A DNA stretch of 64,000 nt from QHWT01 sp963755695 (GCA_963755695.1 CAVWLB010000003.1:1-64000); one strand, 5' to 3'. Shown: positions 36,867-45,730, numbered from the stretch's first letter. The notes: a model not told the origin generated them from the letters alone. Made by a program: numbers and translations.

Positions 36867-39293
36867 ATGAGCGGAATGGCACCGGCCTCCCTCACGGGCA
36901 AGCAAATCCTTCACTATCGTCTGTCCGACCGCCTTGGCGGCGGCGGTATGGGCGAGGTCTATCTCGCTGAAGACACGCGGCTTGGACGCCAGGTTGCGTT
37001 GAAGTTCCTGCCCCCGGAAACCCAGCGCGATCAGGAGAGCCGTGCGCTGTTGGTGCGCGAAGCGCGAGCCGCGTCGCTCCTCCGCTCTCCCAACATCGCG
37101 GTGACCTACGACCTGCTCGAGGACGGCGAGGCGCTCTTCATCGCGATGGAGTACGTCGAAGGCGAAACGCTGGCGGCTCGCCTCGCCCAGGGGCCGCTGA
37201 AGGTGCGCGAGGCGGTCGACATCGCGCAGCAGGTCGCCGACGCACTCGACGAGGCGCACGGGCACGGCATCATTCATCGCGACATCAAGAGCGCGAATCT
37301 GATGCTGACCCGCCGCGGTCTGGTGAAGGTGCTCGACTTCGGCCTCGCCCGATTCGAGGAACGCGGCGACCGGTTCCGGCGCGAAACCGCACTGCAGCTC
37401 ACGTCGCCCGGCTTGGTGAGAGGCACGGTTTCGTACATGGCTCCCGAGCAGCTCCTCGGAGCCTCATTCGATCACCGGGTCGATATTTTCGCACTCGGCG
37501 TGGTCCTGTACGAGATGATTGCCGGTCGACTGCCGTTTCTCGGCGAGACGATGACCGAGATCACCGACCGCATCCTGCACGCGGAACCGGACGCGCTGGT
37601 CCGGCCCGATCACATCGTGCCGCCGGAGGTCGATGCGGTGGCCCGCAAGGCGCTTCAGAAGTCGCCGGACTTCCGCTATCAATCCGCGCGCGAGATCTAC
37701 GTCGACCTCCACCAGCTGGCCCGTCGGCTCGATACCGTCGACACGACGGCGCAGGTGCTGCGCACGCCCTCGGCGGGATTTGCTGCGGTTGGCGGTGACG
37801 TGGCACAAGGCGAGCGGCTGATTGCGATCATGACCTTCGCCAATCTGACGCGTGAGGCGGCCGACGACTGGATCGGCGAGGGGATCGCCGAGACGGTCAC
37901 CAGCGATCTGAAAAACGTCGAAGGCCTGTACGTCATCGGACGCACGCAGATCTTCGAGCTGCTGAAACACGTGGCGGCCGGCCGCGACGCCAGCGACCAT
38001 CGGCTCGCCATCGACATCGGGCGCCGGTTGGGCGCCTGGTGGGTGGTGACCGGCGCCTACCAGCGCATCGGCCCGCGAATCCGCATCACCGTGCAGGTGA
38101 CCGAGGTGCTGACCGCTTCGCTCATCAAGACGCTGAAGATCGATGGCGCGGTCGATGACATCTTCGCGCTCCAGGATCGCATCGTCTTCGAACTGAGCCG
38201 GAGCCTCGATCTGCGGGTCGGGCGTCCCGAGGCCGAAGCCATCGAACAGGACGAGACCAAATCGGTCGAGGCCTTCGAGGCCTACTCGCGTGGATTGATC
38301 AACATGCGGCAGGCGACCCGCGATTCAATCGAACGCGCACTGGCGCTGTTCGACCGCGCGACCACGCTCGATCCGGGATACGCGGCGGCGTGGGCGGCGG
38401 CCGGCGGATCGATGCAGCTCAAGGGCATGTTCCTCGGCATTCACGACTTCACCGATCGTGCAATCGAGCTGCTGCGCCGCGCGATCGCGCTGAAGCCGTC
38501 ACTGACCGATGCCCACGCGTGGCTCGGCATGTCACTCCTGAACCTCGGGCGGATCAGTGAAGCGATCGAGACGCTGCAGAACGCCGTGACGCTCGAACCG
38601 GACAACATCAACGCGCGGCAGGGCCTGGCGCGCGCGTTGTGGCTGGGCGAAGGCCGGGTCGAGGAAGCGATCGGACATCTCCGCCACGCCGTGACGCTGA
38701 ATTCGGAGGCGGGCTACGCACATCTGCAGCTCGCGTTCCTCGAGGGGCTCAACGGCGACTTCAGTGCGGCGGAGGCCTCGGCAAAACGCGCGCTCGAACT
38801 GCAAGAACAGGCGGTCTCCGGAACCCAGGGGCTGCTGATCGTCGGGGCACACACTCGGCTCGGCTACGTGTATTACCTGCAGGGCCGTTACCCGGCCGCG
38901 CGGGACGAGTATTTCCGCGAGCGCGATTTCCTGTCGGGCACCGATCATGGACTGCGCGAGCGCTCGATGATCGAGTTACACCAGAAGCTGAGCGCAGTCC
39001 ACGAGGCGGAAGGCAATCCCGCGGAAGCGGAACGTTATGCCGAACTGGCGCTCTCTGCCTTCAACGCACGGCTCGCCGCCGGCGCCGACGATCAGGCCAC
39101 GCGTTATTACATCGCCGCGATCTATGCCCGGCGGGGAGAGGTCGCGGAGGCGCTCGAACATCTTGCCCCCGCATTGGCCCGCTATCCAGCGTTCACGCAG
39201 TGGCGCCTGCAGCGAGACCCGGACTTCGCGCGCGTTCGCACCGACTCCACGTTCAGGCATCGGATCAGCGCGGCAGTCACCACGCTGGGTTGA
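36867..39293 (+). CDS. Ser/Thr protein kinase with FlgO-like and TPR domains
   Basis: An 808-residue cytoplasmic protein. The Pkn2-type kinase domain has GGGGMGEVYLAED, catalytic Lys46 (VALKFLPPE), HRDIKSANLM, LDFGLAR and MAPEQLLG. A middle segment (GERLIAIMTFANLTREAADD, then GRRLGAWWVVTGAYQRIGPR) resembles the FlgO/CsgG-type adenylate-cyclase-associated domain, and the C-terminal 250 residues are TPR repeats (for example AWLGMSLLNLGRISEAIETL). No membrane helix is seen between kinase and TPR. This layout is common in Acidobacteria, where targets are largely unknown. ATG 36867 lies 22 residues before the glycine-rich loop. Confidence 0.92.
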   Translation: MSGMAPASLTGKQILHYRLSDRLGGGGMGEVYLAEDTRLGRQVALKFLPPETQRDQESRALLVREARAASLLRSPNIAVTYDLLEDGEALFIAMEYVEGETLAARLAQGPLKVREAVDIAQQVADALDEAHGHGIIHRDIKSANLMLTRRGLVKVLDFGLARFEERGDRFRRETALQLTSPGLVRGTVSYMAPEQLLGASFDHRVDIFALGVVLYEMIAGRLPFLGETMTEITDRILHAEPDALVRPDHIVPPEVDAVARKALQKSPDFRYQSAREIYVDLHQLARRLDTVDTTAQVLRTPSAGFAAVGGDVAQGERLIAIMTFANLTREAADDWIGEGIAETVTSDLKNVEGLYVIGRTQIFELLKHVAAGRDASDHRLAIDIGRRLGAWWVVTGAYQRIGPRIRITVQVTEVLTASLIKTLKIDGAVDDIFALQDRIVFELSRSLDLRVGRPEAEAIEQDETKSVEAFEAYSRGLINMRQATRDSIERALALFDRATTLDPGYAAAWAAAGGSMQLKGMFLGIHDFTDRAIELLRRAIALKPSLTDAHAWLGMSLLNLGRISEAIETLQNAVTLEPDNINARQGLARALWLGEGRVEEAIGHLRHAVTLNSEAGYAHLQLAFLEGLNGDFSAAEASAKRALELQEQAVSGTQGLLIVGAHTRLGYVYYLQGRYPAARDEYFRERDFLSGTDHGLRERSMIELHQKLSAVHEAEGNPAEAERYAELALSAFNARLAAGADDQATRYYIAAIYARRGEVAEALEHLAPALARYPAFTQWRLQRDPDFARVRTDSTFRHRISAAVTTLG

Positions 39294-39297
39294 CCGC

Positions 39298-39819
39298 TCA
39301 GCGCAGGCGCACGCGGAACGCGACGCGCACGACCCCTTCATCGGTGGTCACATTCAGATCGTCGACGTGCTGCATCACGAATCCCATACCACGCTGCTGC
39401 AGCAACGCCGCCACGTCGACGAACACGCGGTCCCCTGCCATGCGAATGCCCGGCGGGAGCACGTTCAGGAATGCCGCCGCGAGTCCAGCGAATCGCGTGA
39501 GTCCTCCGATCCCGGAGAGCCTCAGGACGAGCACCGGATTTTCTGGCAGCGACGGCTGACGCTCGATCAGGACGCCGATGGTGATCGCCGGCAGGAACGA
39601 CGGCTTCGCCAGCACGACTTGCAGGTCGAGGCGATCGCCGGCCAGGTTGCGGACACGCGCTTCGCGAATCGCGCGCAATCGTTGCACTTCGGTCGCAATG
39701 ATCTGATTGAGCAGCCGATCGCTCATGCGGATCGTCGCCTGCCCTTCAGTTCCCTTCACATCCGCGAAGCCGCTGCGTTGCTGCTGAGCGATCAGCTCGA
39801 GCACAGCGTCTCGATTCAC
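39298..39819 (-). CDS. conserved hypothetical protein
   Basis: A 173-residue protein starting at GTG 39819. It begins MNRDAVLELIAQQQRSGFAD and alternates strands and helices (ITIGVLIERQPSLPENPVLV), ending in DLNVTTDEGVVRVAFRVRLR. The core is rich in hydrophobic strands, perhaps a lipid- or membrane-associated domain, but no family is recognised. It is convergent with the kinase gene and divergent from the response-regulator gene, with 60 bases between starts. Confidence 0.65.
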   Translation of the reverse strand: MNRDAVLELIAQQQRSGFADVKGTEGQATIRMSDRLLNQIIATEVQRLRAIREARVRNLAGDRLDLQVVLAKPSFLPAITIGVLIERQPSLPENPVLVLRLSGIGGLTRFAGLAAAFLNVLPPGIRMAGDRVFVDVAALLQQRGMGFVMQHVDDLNVTTDEGVVRVAFRVRLR

Positions 39820-39879
39820 CTCAGCATCGTACCGCTGTGCTTTACCGAGTACCAAATCAGACGAATACTTACTCTCGCC

Positions 39880-40260
39880 GTGACGCTGAGAAAGGTCATC
39901 CTGCTCGTGGAAGACGACGAGGAACTGCGACGTATGTTTCGAACGTCGCTGTTGCTCGAAGGCTACGACGTACTCGAAGCCGGGGATGGACTTGAAGCGC
40001 TGACGCGGATCGATCGCGAGCCGCCGGATCTCATCGTGCTCGATCTGATGTTGCCCTCGTTGAGCGGGGTCGCGGTCAGGCAGGAGATTGCCGCGCACGC
40101 GCTCACCCGCGACATCCCCATCGTGGTGGTCACAGGATCGGCCCTGAACATCGATCACCTCGACGTCGAGTGCGTCCTGCGGAAGCCGGTCGGGCCGGAG
40201 GAGCTCGTCGCGGCGGTCAGGCGCTGCTTTCACCGGGGTTCGCCCGGCCTTCACTTGTGA
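39880..40260 (+). CDS. single-domain response regulator
   Basis: A 126-residue CheY-like receiver: acidic pair in ILLVEDDEELRR, phosphoacceptor Asp in LIVLDLMLPSLSG, VVVTGSA for the T/S switch and the Lys of VLRKPVGPEEL. No output domain follows, so it likely works by protein contact, perhaps with a kinase elsewhere. The GTG start at 39880 puts the acidic pair about ten residues in, as in CheY. Confidence 0.88.
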   Translation: MTLRKVILLVEDDEELRRMFRTSLLLEGYDVLEAGDGLEALTRIDREPPDLIVLDLMLPSLSGVAVRQEIAAHALTRDIPIVVVTGSALNIDHLDVECVLRKPVGPEELVAAVRRCFHRGSPGLHL

Positions 40261-40283
40261 GCTTTCGAAAACCGGGAGACAGG

Positions 40284-40919
40284 TTACCGCGCGACAATGG
40301 ACTCCAGCATTTTCACGGTGTCGCTCGTCACCTTGACGGCTGGGAACGCGCCGGAGGATGACTGTAACGACTCGCTGACGTGCGGCGGCCGCCCGGTCAG
40401 GCCGCGATAGATCGCAAGCGCCGCGACGTATGACCCGAGCGGCGAAGGATGGAACCCATCCGGCCCGTAGAGCGGCAGCTCCGGCTGGCGGCGCCGTGCC
40501 GCGCGCCACAGGTCGCCGGCCGTGAGCAGCACGCCATCGACGTCATTCGCGGCAATCGTATAGGACTCGCTGACAGCATCGAAATCGCCGCGACGCGTCG
40601 ACGCGGGCCAGACCATGTAGAGCGCAGTCCGCGCGCCGCTTCGGCGGACCTCCGTGTCGAACCGCCGCACGTATTCTCTCAGCAGCACCCGCGAATCGGC
40701 CATTGCCGAAGGGCCCTGCTGCAGCACGACGAAAGACCATCCGCCACGCTTGATCGCACCCAATGCCTCACCGCGCGCCCAGTGATCCTCGAGACTGAGA
40801 CTGGGATACGCGATCGCGACGCAGTCGAGCCGATCTCCCGAGGCGGCGGCCACCGCCTGCACCATGGCCGGCAGTCCGTTCGTCGCCGTCAGGCTGTTGC
40901 CAATGAAGAGAACGCGCAT
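40284..40919 (-). CDS. SGNH-type hydrolase
   Basis: A 211-residue esterase-like protein. Block I FIGNSLTATNGLP has the nucleophile Ser, VVLQQGPSAM resembles the block III region, and DGFHPSPLGSY carries the C-terminal Asp-x-x-His pair. Such enzymes hydrolyse esters in sugars or lipids. ATG 40919 was chosen because it starts five residues before block I. The same frame continues upstream to 41054 through a repeat block, which would add a hydrophobic, lipobox-like leader. Confidence 0.8.
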   Translation of the reverse strand: MRVLFIGNSLTATNGLPAMVQAVAAASGDRLDCVAIAYPSLSLEDHWARGEALGAIKRGGWSFVVLQQGPSAMADSRVLLREYVRRFDTEVRRSGARTALYMVWPASTRRGDFDAVSESYTIAANDVDGVLLTAGDLWRAARRRQPELPLYGPDGFHPSPLGSYVAALAIYRGLTGRPPHVSESLQSSSGAFPAVKVTSDTVKMLESIVAR

Positions 40920-40960
40920 GACCGCCGCGTTCTGCCGTTCGGCGGCTGGTTGCGCGCAGG

Positions 40961-41209
40961 ACCACAGAAAGACACTGAATAAAGGCCACAGAAGAACACT
41001 GAATAACACAGATGACACAGATGACACAGCTGACACGGATGACATAGATGACACAGAGAGAGTGAGTTTTTTCTGCTTTCTGTCCGTTGTCGTTTTCCGT
41101 GTTCTTCCGTGTGTTCTGTGGCCTCGTGTTGCCGTCTCTTCTGGGTTCTTCTGGGTTTTTCTGGGTTTTTCTGAGTTTTTCTGTGTTCTTCTGTGTTCTT
41201 CTGTGGCTT
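40961..41209. repeat. inverted low-complexity array (ACAGAAGAACAC family)
   Basis: The left half has CCACAGAAGAACACTGAATA followed by a 9-base unit GATGACACA repeated several times. The right half has TTCTGGGTTTT-like 10-base units ending GTGTTCTTCTGTGG. The 14 bases at 40986-40999 are the perfect reverse complement of 41193-41206. The block lies downstream of the DACNV gene and upstream of the SGNH gene. Related blocks lie at 60575-60835 and 61826-61900. Confidence 0.8.
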
Positions 41210-42362
41210 ACAAGAGCAGTGTCTCGACCCGATGCGCATGGACCATCTCTTCACACGGCGACCAGGCGAAGATGGTGAACCGGCCGTCCTGTGACGCGAC
41301 CAGTGCGACGGCGTCGCGCTGATCGTGGACGAACTGCGCGGCGGACAGATGCCGCGTCCCTCCGAGCTCCGACGGGTGCACGGTCAGCGCTTGTCCGCCT
41401 TCAACCGGCTCGGTGACCGTCACCTGTTCGACGGGTGTCGCCCCGCGGCGGCGCGCGATCTTTCCGCCAAAGGCGAGCAGCTCGTAGCGTTCAGTGAGCA
41501 CCGCGGCGCCATCGACGGCGGTCAATCCAGCGATCGCCTCGACGGTCCTGGTGACGCTCTCTCTCCATGCACGCTCGTGACGCTCATCGGAAGGACGCTG
41601 CATCAGCTCCGCGAGCTCGGTATACGGCGGGTTCAACGCGTACGACAAGGGGGAGACGATCGAATCACGCCACCCCTCGACATCGTGCCGCACGACGAGC
41701 AGCAGGCCTCCCCGCCCATGCGCGCGCATGGAGACGGCCAGCTGCACCAGAACGTTCATCGAGTCACCCCAGGAGGCTGGAGAGTCGAACCCGAGCAACG
41801 AGGCCAGCAGCGACGGACAATCCGGCAGGCTCGACGCGGTCTCGTCGACCACCTTGACCAGGTCTCCCTGCAGCACCGCCACGTTGGCAAACTTCGTCTC
41901 CTCACCTCCCCGATGTTGCTTCACCACCAGCAAACCGGGCGCGGCGACCTCGAGCACGAGGCAATATCGCGGGAGGTCCCGAGTGGTTCCCCACACCAGG
42001 AGCTCGGTCCCATCCCGCCAGGCGCCAAGATGGATCCCCGGCCGCTCGACCGCCGGCGCCACCCGCGCGAGCAGATGCGGCTGCAGCGGCAGGCGGCGCT
42101 CGAATATCAGCGGGTGCGTGGTGTAAGACGCCGACAACAACGCGATCGAGATCTTTGGAACGTAGATTTCCTCGCGACGGAGACTCGTCCAGAACCCGGC
42201 CTCGATTAGCTCTTCGATTGCCGCCAGATCGGGGAGGGGCGCCGTCGGCTCTCCCGCCCTGAGCCCGGCGGACCCCAGGTGACGAATGAAATGATCCTGC
42301 ACGCGCTGTGCGACGGCGCGGCCGGCAGGATAAGCGCCGGGTGTTCGGGTCTCGTCACTCAC
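41208..42362 (-). CDS. DACNV-sensor domain protein
   Basis: A 384-residue protein. The N-terminal part (IALLSASYTTHPLIFERR; VLQGDLVKVVDETASSL) and the C-terminal part, with the DisA-N-like GGTRHLSAAQFVHDQRDAVA, match proteins annotated as putative DACNV sensor domain. DisA-N proteins make cyclic di-AMP, but the synthase motifs DGA/RHR are partly changed here (DGAAVLT is present, RHR reads RHLS), so activity is uncertain. GTG 42362 has GAGGGAGAG upstream. It diverges from the dehydrogenase gene with only 16 bases between start codons. Confidence 0.7.
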   Translation of the reverse strand: MSDETRTPGAYPAGRAVAQRVQDHFIRHLGSAGLRAGEPTAPLPDLAAIEELIEAGFWTSLRREEIYVPKISIALLSASYTTHPLIFERRLPLQPHLLARVAPAVERPGIHLGAWRDGTELLVWGTTRDLPRYCLVLEVAAPGLLVVKQHRGGEETKFANVAVLQGDLVKVVDETASSLPDCPSLLASLLGFDSPASWGDSMNVLVQLAVSMRAHGRGGLLLVVRHDVEGWRDSIVSPLSYALNPPYTELAELMQRPSDERHERAWRESVTRTVEAIAGLTAVDGAAVLTERYELLAFGGKIARRRGATPVEQVTVTEPVEGGQALTVHPSELGGTRHLSAAQFVHDQRDAVALVASQDGRFTIFAWSPCEEMVHAHRVETLLL

Positions 42363-42378
42363 CGATATACTCTCCCTC

Positions 42379-43764
42379 GTGATTCTGGAGACGCTCACCG
42401 ACGAGCTGCGGAAGATTCTCGGCGAGCGCGTATCGCTGTCGAATGCCGTCCGTGAGCATCATAGCCGGGGCGAATCTCACCACGATCCGCATCTGCCCGA
42501 TCTCGTCGTCTTTCCTGAATCGACAGACGAGGTGCAGGCGATCGTACGTGCCTGCGCGCGGCATCGCAGCCCAATGGTACCGTTCGGCGCGGGTTCATCC
42601 CTCGAAGGCCACGTCGTGCCGATCCGGGGCGGCGTGTCGATCGATCTCTCGCGACTCTCGAAGATCGTTCGGGTCAACGCCGAGGACCTCGACGTCACTG
42701 TCGAAGCGGGGGTCACCCGCAAGCAGCTCGAACGCCACCTCCAGTCGACCGGCCTCACCTTTCCGCTCGATCCCGGTGCCGATGCCACCATTGGCGGCAT
42801 GGCGTCCACTCGTGCGTCTGGCACCACCGCCGTACGCTACGGGACGATGAGGGAGGCGGTGCTCGGGTTGACGGTGGTGCTCGCGGATGGACGCGTCGTG
42901 CACACCGGGTCGCGCGCGCGAAAGTCGTCGTCCGGCTACGATCTGACCCGTCTCTTCGTCGGCGCTGAAGGCACGCTCGGGATCATCACCGAGGTGACGC
43001 TGCGTCTGCACGGTCGTCCCGAAGCGGTGGCCGCAATGACCTGCAACTTCGAGACGATTGACGCGGCGGTGGAGACGGTCATCGCAATCGTGCAGCTTGC
43101 AATCCCGGTCGCGCGCATCGAGCTTCTCGACGAAGTGCAGATGGACGCGGTCAATCGGTATTCCCGGCTCGACTACCGCGCCGCGCCGACGTTGTTCTTC
43201 GAGTTTCACGGCCTGAGCGATGCCGACGTTGCCGGGCAGGCGGAAGCGGCCTGTGAAGTCGCGCGCGAGCACGGTGCGCGCGATCTCGCGCGCGGGCTCA
43301 CGCCGGAATCCCGCGCGACCCTCTGGCAGGCGCGGCACGATGCCTACTTTGCCGCGCTCGCGCTTCGTCCGGGAACGCGAGGATGGACAACCGATGTGTG
43401 CGTGCCGATTTCGCGGCTTGCGGAGTGTATTCGCGAGAGCAAGCGTGACCTCGCCGCGTCGCCGCTGACTGGCGCGCTCGTCGGTCACGTCGGCGATGGC
43501 AACTTCCACATGATCTTTCCGGTGAACCCGGAGGCGCCCGAGGAGATTGCCGAGGCGCAGCGGCTCACCGACCGGCTGGTGGAGCGTGCGCTCGCACTCG
43601 GCGGGACGTGCAGCGGCGAGCACGGGGTCGGCCTGGGAAAGATGCGGTTTCTCGAGGCGGAACACGGTCGCGAGGCCATCGACGTCATGCGCGCAATCAA
43701 GCAGACGCTCGACCCGCTCAATCTCATGAACCCGGGCAAGCTGCTTCCCGAGCCCTTGTCCTGA
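42379..43764 (+). CDS. FAD-linked D-lactate / glycolate dehydrogenase-like oxidase
   Basis: A 461-residue flavoprotein of the FAD_binding_4/FAD-oxidase_C family, which includes D-lactate dehydrogenase (cytochrome) and GlcD. FAD-contact segments are VPFGAGSSLEGHVVPIRGG and GAEGTLGIITEVTLRLHG; the substrate side has GHVGDGNFHMIFP and the C-terminal GTCSGEHGVGLGKM. It would oxidise a 2-hydroxyacid and pass electrons to quinone or cytochrome c. GTG 42379 is the start; the promoter must overlap the coding region of the divergent DACNV gene. Confidence 0.9.
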   Translation: MILETLTDELRKILGERVSLSNAVREHHSRGESHHDPHLPDLVVFPESTDEVQAIVRACARHRSPMVPFGAGSSLEGHVVPIRGGVSIDLSRLSKIVRVNAEDLDVTVEAGVTRKQLERHLQSTGLTFPLDPGADATIGGMASTRASGTTAVRYGTMREAVLGLTVVLADGRVVHTGSRARKSSSGYDLTRLFVGAEGTLGIITEVTLRLHGRPEAVAAMTCNFETIDAAVETVIAIVQLAIPVARIELLDEVQMDAVNRYSRLDYRAAPTLFFEFHGLSDADVAGQAEAACEVAREHGARDLARGLTPESRATLWQARHDAYFAALALRPGTRGWTTDVCVPISRLAECIRESKRDLAASPLTGALVGHVGDGNFHMIFPVNPEAPEEIAEAQRLTDRLVERALALGGTCSGEHGVGLGKMRFLEAEHGREAIDVMRAIKQTLDPLNLMNPGKLLPEPLS

Positions 43765-43786
43765 GCCTTTGCGCCATACTAGGGCC

Positions 43787-44608
43787 ATGTCCTCCCGCCG
43801 CGTTCTGATCCTCGCTGCGATGTCGGCCGTGACGATCGTCGCCGTGGTCGCCATGGTCCGCTATACCCACCATGTCGAGGAGCGCCTCACCCACGCCAGC
43901 GCGTCGGGCACGACAATCACGTTTCTACGGGATCGCGCGAACGTTCCGCCATTCACTGCGCCCGATCTCGCGGGACGGCAGGTGTCCACCGAGGCCCTGC
44001 GCGGAAAGGTAGTCCTCGTCAACTTCTGGGCAACGTGGTGTCCGCCGTGCCGCGAGGAGATCCCCGACCTCGTGGCGCTGCAGGAGAAATACCGCGACCA
44101 ACTTCAGATCATCGGCATCTCGCAGGATTCCGGCCCGGTGCCGCTGGTGCAGCAGTTTGCCGCCGAGCACGGCATGAACTATCCGACCGTGATGAGCACG
44201 CCGGAGATCGAAAAGCTCTTTCCCAGCGTCTACGCGCTTCCGACCACGTTCGTGATCGACCGGGAAGGGCGGCTCGCGAAGAAGCATGTGGGCCTGCTGA
44301 ACGCGTCATTGATCGAGATCGAAGCGCGCGCCCTGGCCGGCCTCGATGTCGACGCGAAGGTCGAACTGACAGAGGATGAGGACAAGGTTCGGCTTCAAAA
44401 CGCCGCCCAGGCCAACAAGATCCCGGGGATCGATCTCGCCGTCCTGACTCCCGAGCAGAAAACACAGGCGCTTCAGACACTCAATACCGAGCATTGCACG
44501 TGTGGCTGCGGCCTCACCGTCGCGCAATGCCGGGTGGACGATCCCAGCTGTAACGTCAGCCTCCCCCTCGCCAAGGAGATCGTTCAAAAGATCGCCGCCG
44601 GTCAGTAG
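43787..44608 (+). CDS. TlpA-like thioredoxin protein with Cys-rich C-terminal tail
   Basis: A 273-residue protein. An N-terminal membrane anchor (ILAAMSAVTIVAVVAMV) places the thioredoxin domain in the periplasm; its active site is ATWCPPCRE (Cys85, Cys88), followed by ALPTTFVID. A C-terminal extension holds the cluster HCTCGCGLTVAQCRVDDPSC. Such tails in Acidobacteria may bind a metal or reduce a partner (inference). ATG 43787 is chosen over an ATG at 43769. The gene lies just upstream of the hairpin repeat and the FTR1 iron permease. Confidence 0.85.
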   Translation: MSSRRVLILAAMSAVTIVAVVAMVRYTHHVEERLTHASASGTTITFLRDRANVPPFTAPDLAGRQVSTEALRGKVVLVNFWATWCPPCREEIPDLVALQEKYRDQLQIIGISQDSGPVPLVQQFAAEHGMNYPTVMSTPEIEKLFPSVYALPTTFVIDREGRLAKKHVGLLNASLIEIEARALAGLDVDAKVELTEDEDKVRLQNAAQANKIPGIDLAVLTPEQKTQALQTLNTEHCTCGCGLTVAQCRVDDPSCNVSLPLAKEIVQKIAAGQ

Positions 44609-44618
44609 GCGCCAGCTT

Positions 44619-44646
44619 GGGGTCTGACCCCCTGGGGTCAGACCCC
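44619..44646. repeat. perfect 13-bp inverted repeat GGGGTCTGACCCC / GGGGTCAGACCCC
   Basis: Arms 44619-44631 and 44634-44646 are exact reverse complements separated by CT. There is no T-run, so it is not a classical terminator although it could stop transcription after the TlpA-like gene. The right arm recurs exactly inside the kinase gene at 63206-63218, which marks it as a dispersed element. Confidence 0.8.
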
Positions 44647-44662
44647 CGTACGCCTTGCGCGA

Positions 44663-44689
44663 TTGACGACTGGTTGGGTCGGATATTAA
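44663..44689 (+). promoter_or_regulatory. possible sigma-70 promoter of the FTR1 gene
   Basis: TTGACG (44663-44668) and TATTAA (44684-44689) are separated by 15 bases, shorter than the ideal 17. The pair lies directly upstream of the IscR-like operator and about 52 bases before the GTG start. Confidence 0.4.
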
Positions 44690-44696
44690 GCTATCT

Positions 44697-44721
44697 ATAC
44701 CAGACCAATCAGGTCGGCTAT
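44697..44721. promoter_or_regulatory. IscR/Rrf2-type operator upstream of FTR1
   Basis: The 25-base site has half-sites ATACCAGACC and GGTCGGCTAT around AATCA. It keeps ATA...GAC...GTC...TAT at the positions of the E. coli IscR type 1 consensus (ATASYYGAC then GTCRRSTAT). Eight of ten half-site bases are symmetric. It sits between the putative promoter and the start codon, where a bound repressor would block transcription. An Rrf2-family iron or Fe-S sensor is therefore the likely regulator of the permease. Confidence 0.6.
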
Positions 44722-44740
44722 TAGAGAAGGTATTTATATC

Positions 44741-45688
44741 GTGCGGGTTCCGTCGTTCTGGCCCACTATCCTTACCGTCGCCGCGGCGCTCGTGGCGGCC
44801 GTCCTCGTCCTTCAGGTACTCACGACCGGGGGCCTGCCAGATCCCACCGGGCATGGGGATTTCGGGGCACGGGTGCTCGACATCGCCGTGTTGGTCTTCC
44901 GGGAGGGGCTCGAGTGCATCCTTGTGCTGGCGGCGATTACCGCAAACATGGTGGGTGCCAGGCGTGGCTATCAGCGGCCCGTTGCGGTGGGGGCAGGGAT
45001 CGCGCTGGCCGCGACCCTCGTCACCTGGCGGATCGCGATCGGAATCATCGACAGCCTCGCCGAAAACGTTCCGGCCCTGGACATTCAGGCAGCAACCGGG
45101 CTTCTTGCGATCGTCGTCCTGCTCGTGGTGATGAACTGGTTCTTCCACAAGGTGTACTGGACCGGCTGGATCTCGATGCACAGCCGGAAGAAGCAGGAAT
45201 TGATCAAAGGCGCCTCGGCGGCGCGCCTGTGGTGGGGACTCGCGCTTCTCGGTTTTTCATCGCTCTACCGTGAAGGGTTCGAGATCGTGCTCTTCCTTCA
45301 GAGCTATCGGCTGAAGCTCGGCCCCGCGACGGTGTTGTACGGGGTTTCGCTCGGACTCGCGCTGACGACGGTCGTGGGCGTGCTGACGTTCGTCGCGCAC
45401 CGGCGTCTGCCCTATCGGCGGATGCTCGTGTTCACCGGCGTGATGCTGGGTCTCGTGCTGCTCGTCATGGTTGGCGAACAGGCGCAGGAGATGCAGCTTG
45501 CCAACTGGCTGCCGACGACCCCGATCGGCTTCCTCCAGCGCGCGATTCCATCGTGGATGGGGCTGTGGTTCGCCGTCTTCCCGACGGTTGAAACCCTGAC
45601 CGCCCAGGCGCTCGCCGCTTTCGTCGTCGTCGGTTCGTACTTCCTGGCGCGCGAGCAGGTGACGCAAACACCGGCGCGCGCGGCCTGA
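44741..45688 (+). CDS. FTR1-family iron permease
   Basis: A 315-residue membrane protein with about seven helices. The two iron-binding REGLE-type motifs are FREGLECILVLAA (about 57) and YREGFEIVLFLQS (about 180); the second E replaces nothing essential but has F in place of L. FTR1 permeases import Fe(III) handed over by an oxidase. No EfeO/EfeB partner is nearby; the TlpA-like protein upstream with its Cys-rich tail might be a redox partner (inference). GAGAAGG precedes GTG 44741 by ten bases and an IscR-like site lies upstream. Confidence 0.88.
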   Translation: MRVPSFWPTILTVAAALVAAVLVLQVLTTGGLPDPTGHGDFGARVLDIAVLVFREGLECILVLAAITANMVGARRGYQRPVAVGAGIALAATLVTWRIAIGIIDSLAENVPALDIQAATGLLAIVVLLVVMNWFFHKVYWTGWISMHSRKKQELIKGASAARLWWGLALLGFSSLYREGFEIVLFLQSYRLKLGPATVLYGVSLGLALTTVVGVLTFVAHRRLPYRRMLVFTGVMLGLVLLVMVGEQAQEMQLANWLPTTPIGFLQRAIPSWMGLWFAVFPTVETLTAQALAAFVVVGSYFLAREQVTQTPARAA

Positions 45689-45730
45689 CGAGCGGCCACG
45701 GACCGCACGATAACGCAACAGCTCTGATCG

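Noticed and set aside
42595..43854. Minus-strand frame of 419 codons within the dehydrogenase gene
   Set aside because: It is a shadow of the plus-strand FAD oxidase, with Arg/His-rich low-complexity translation and no domain.
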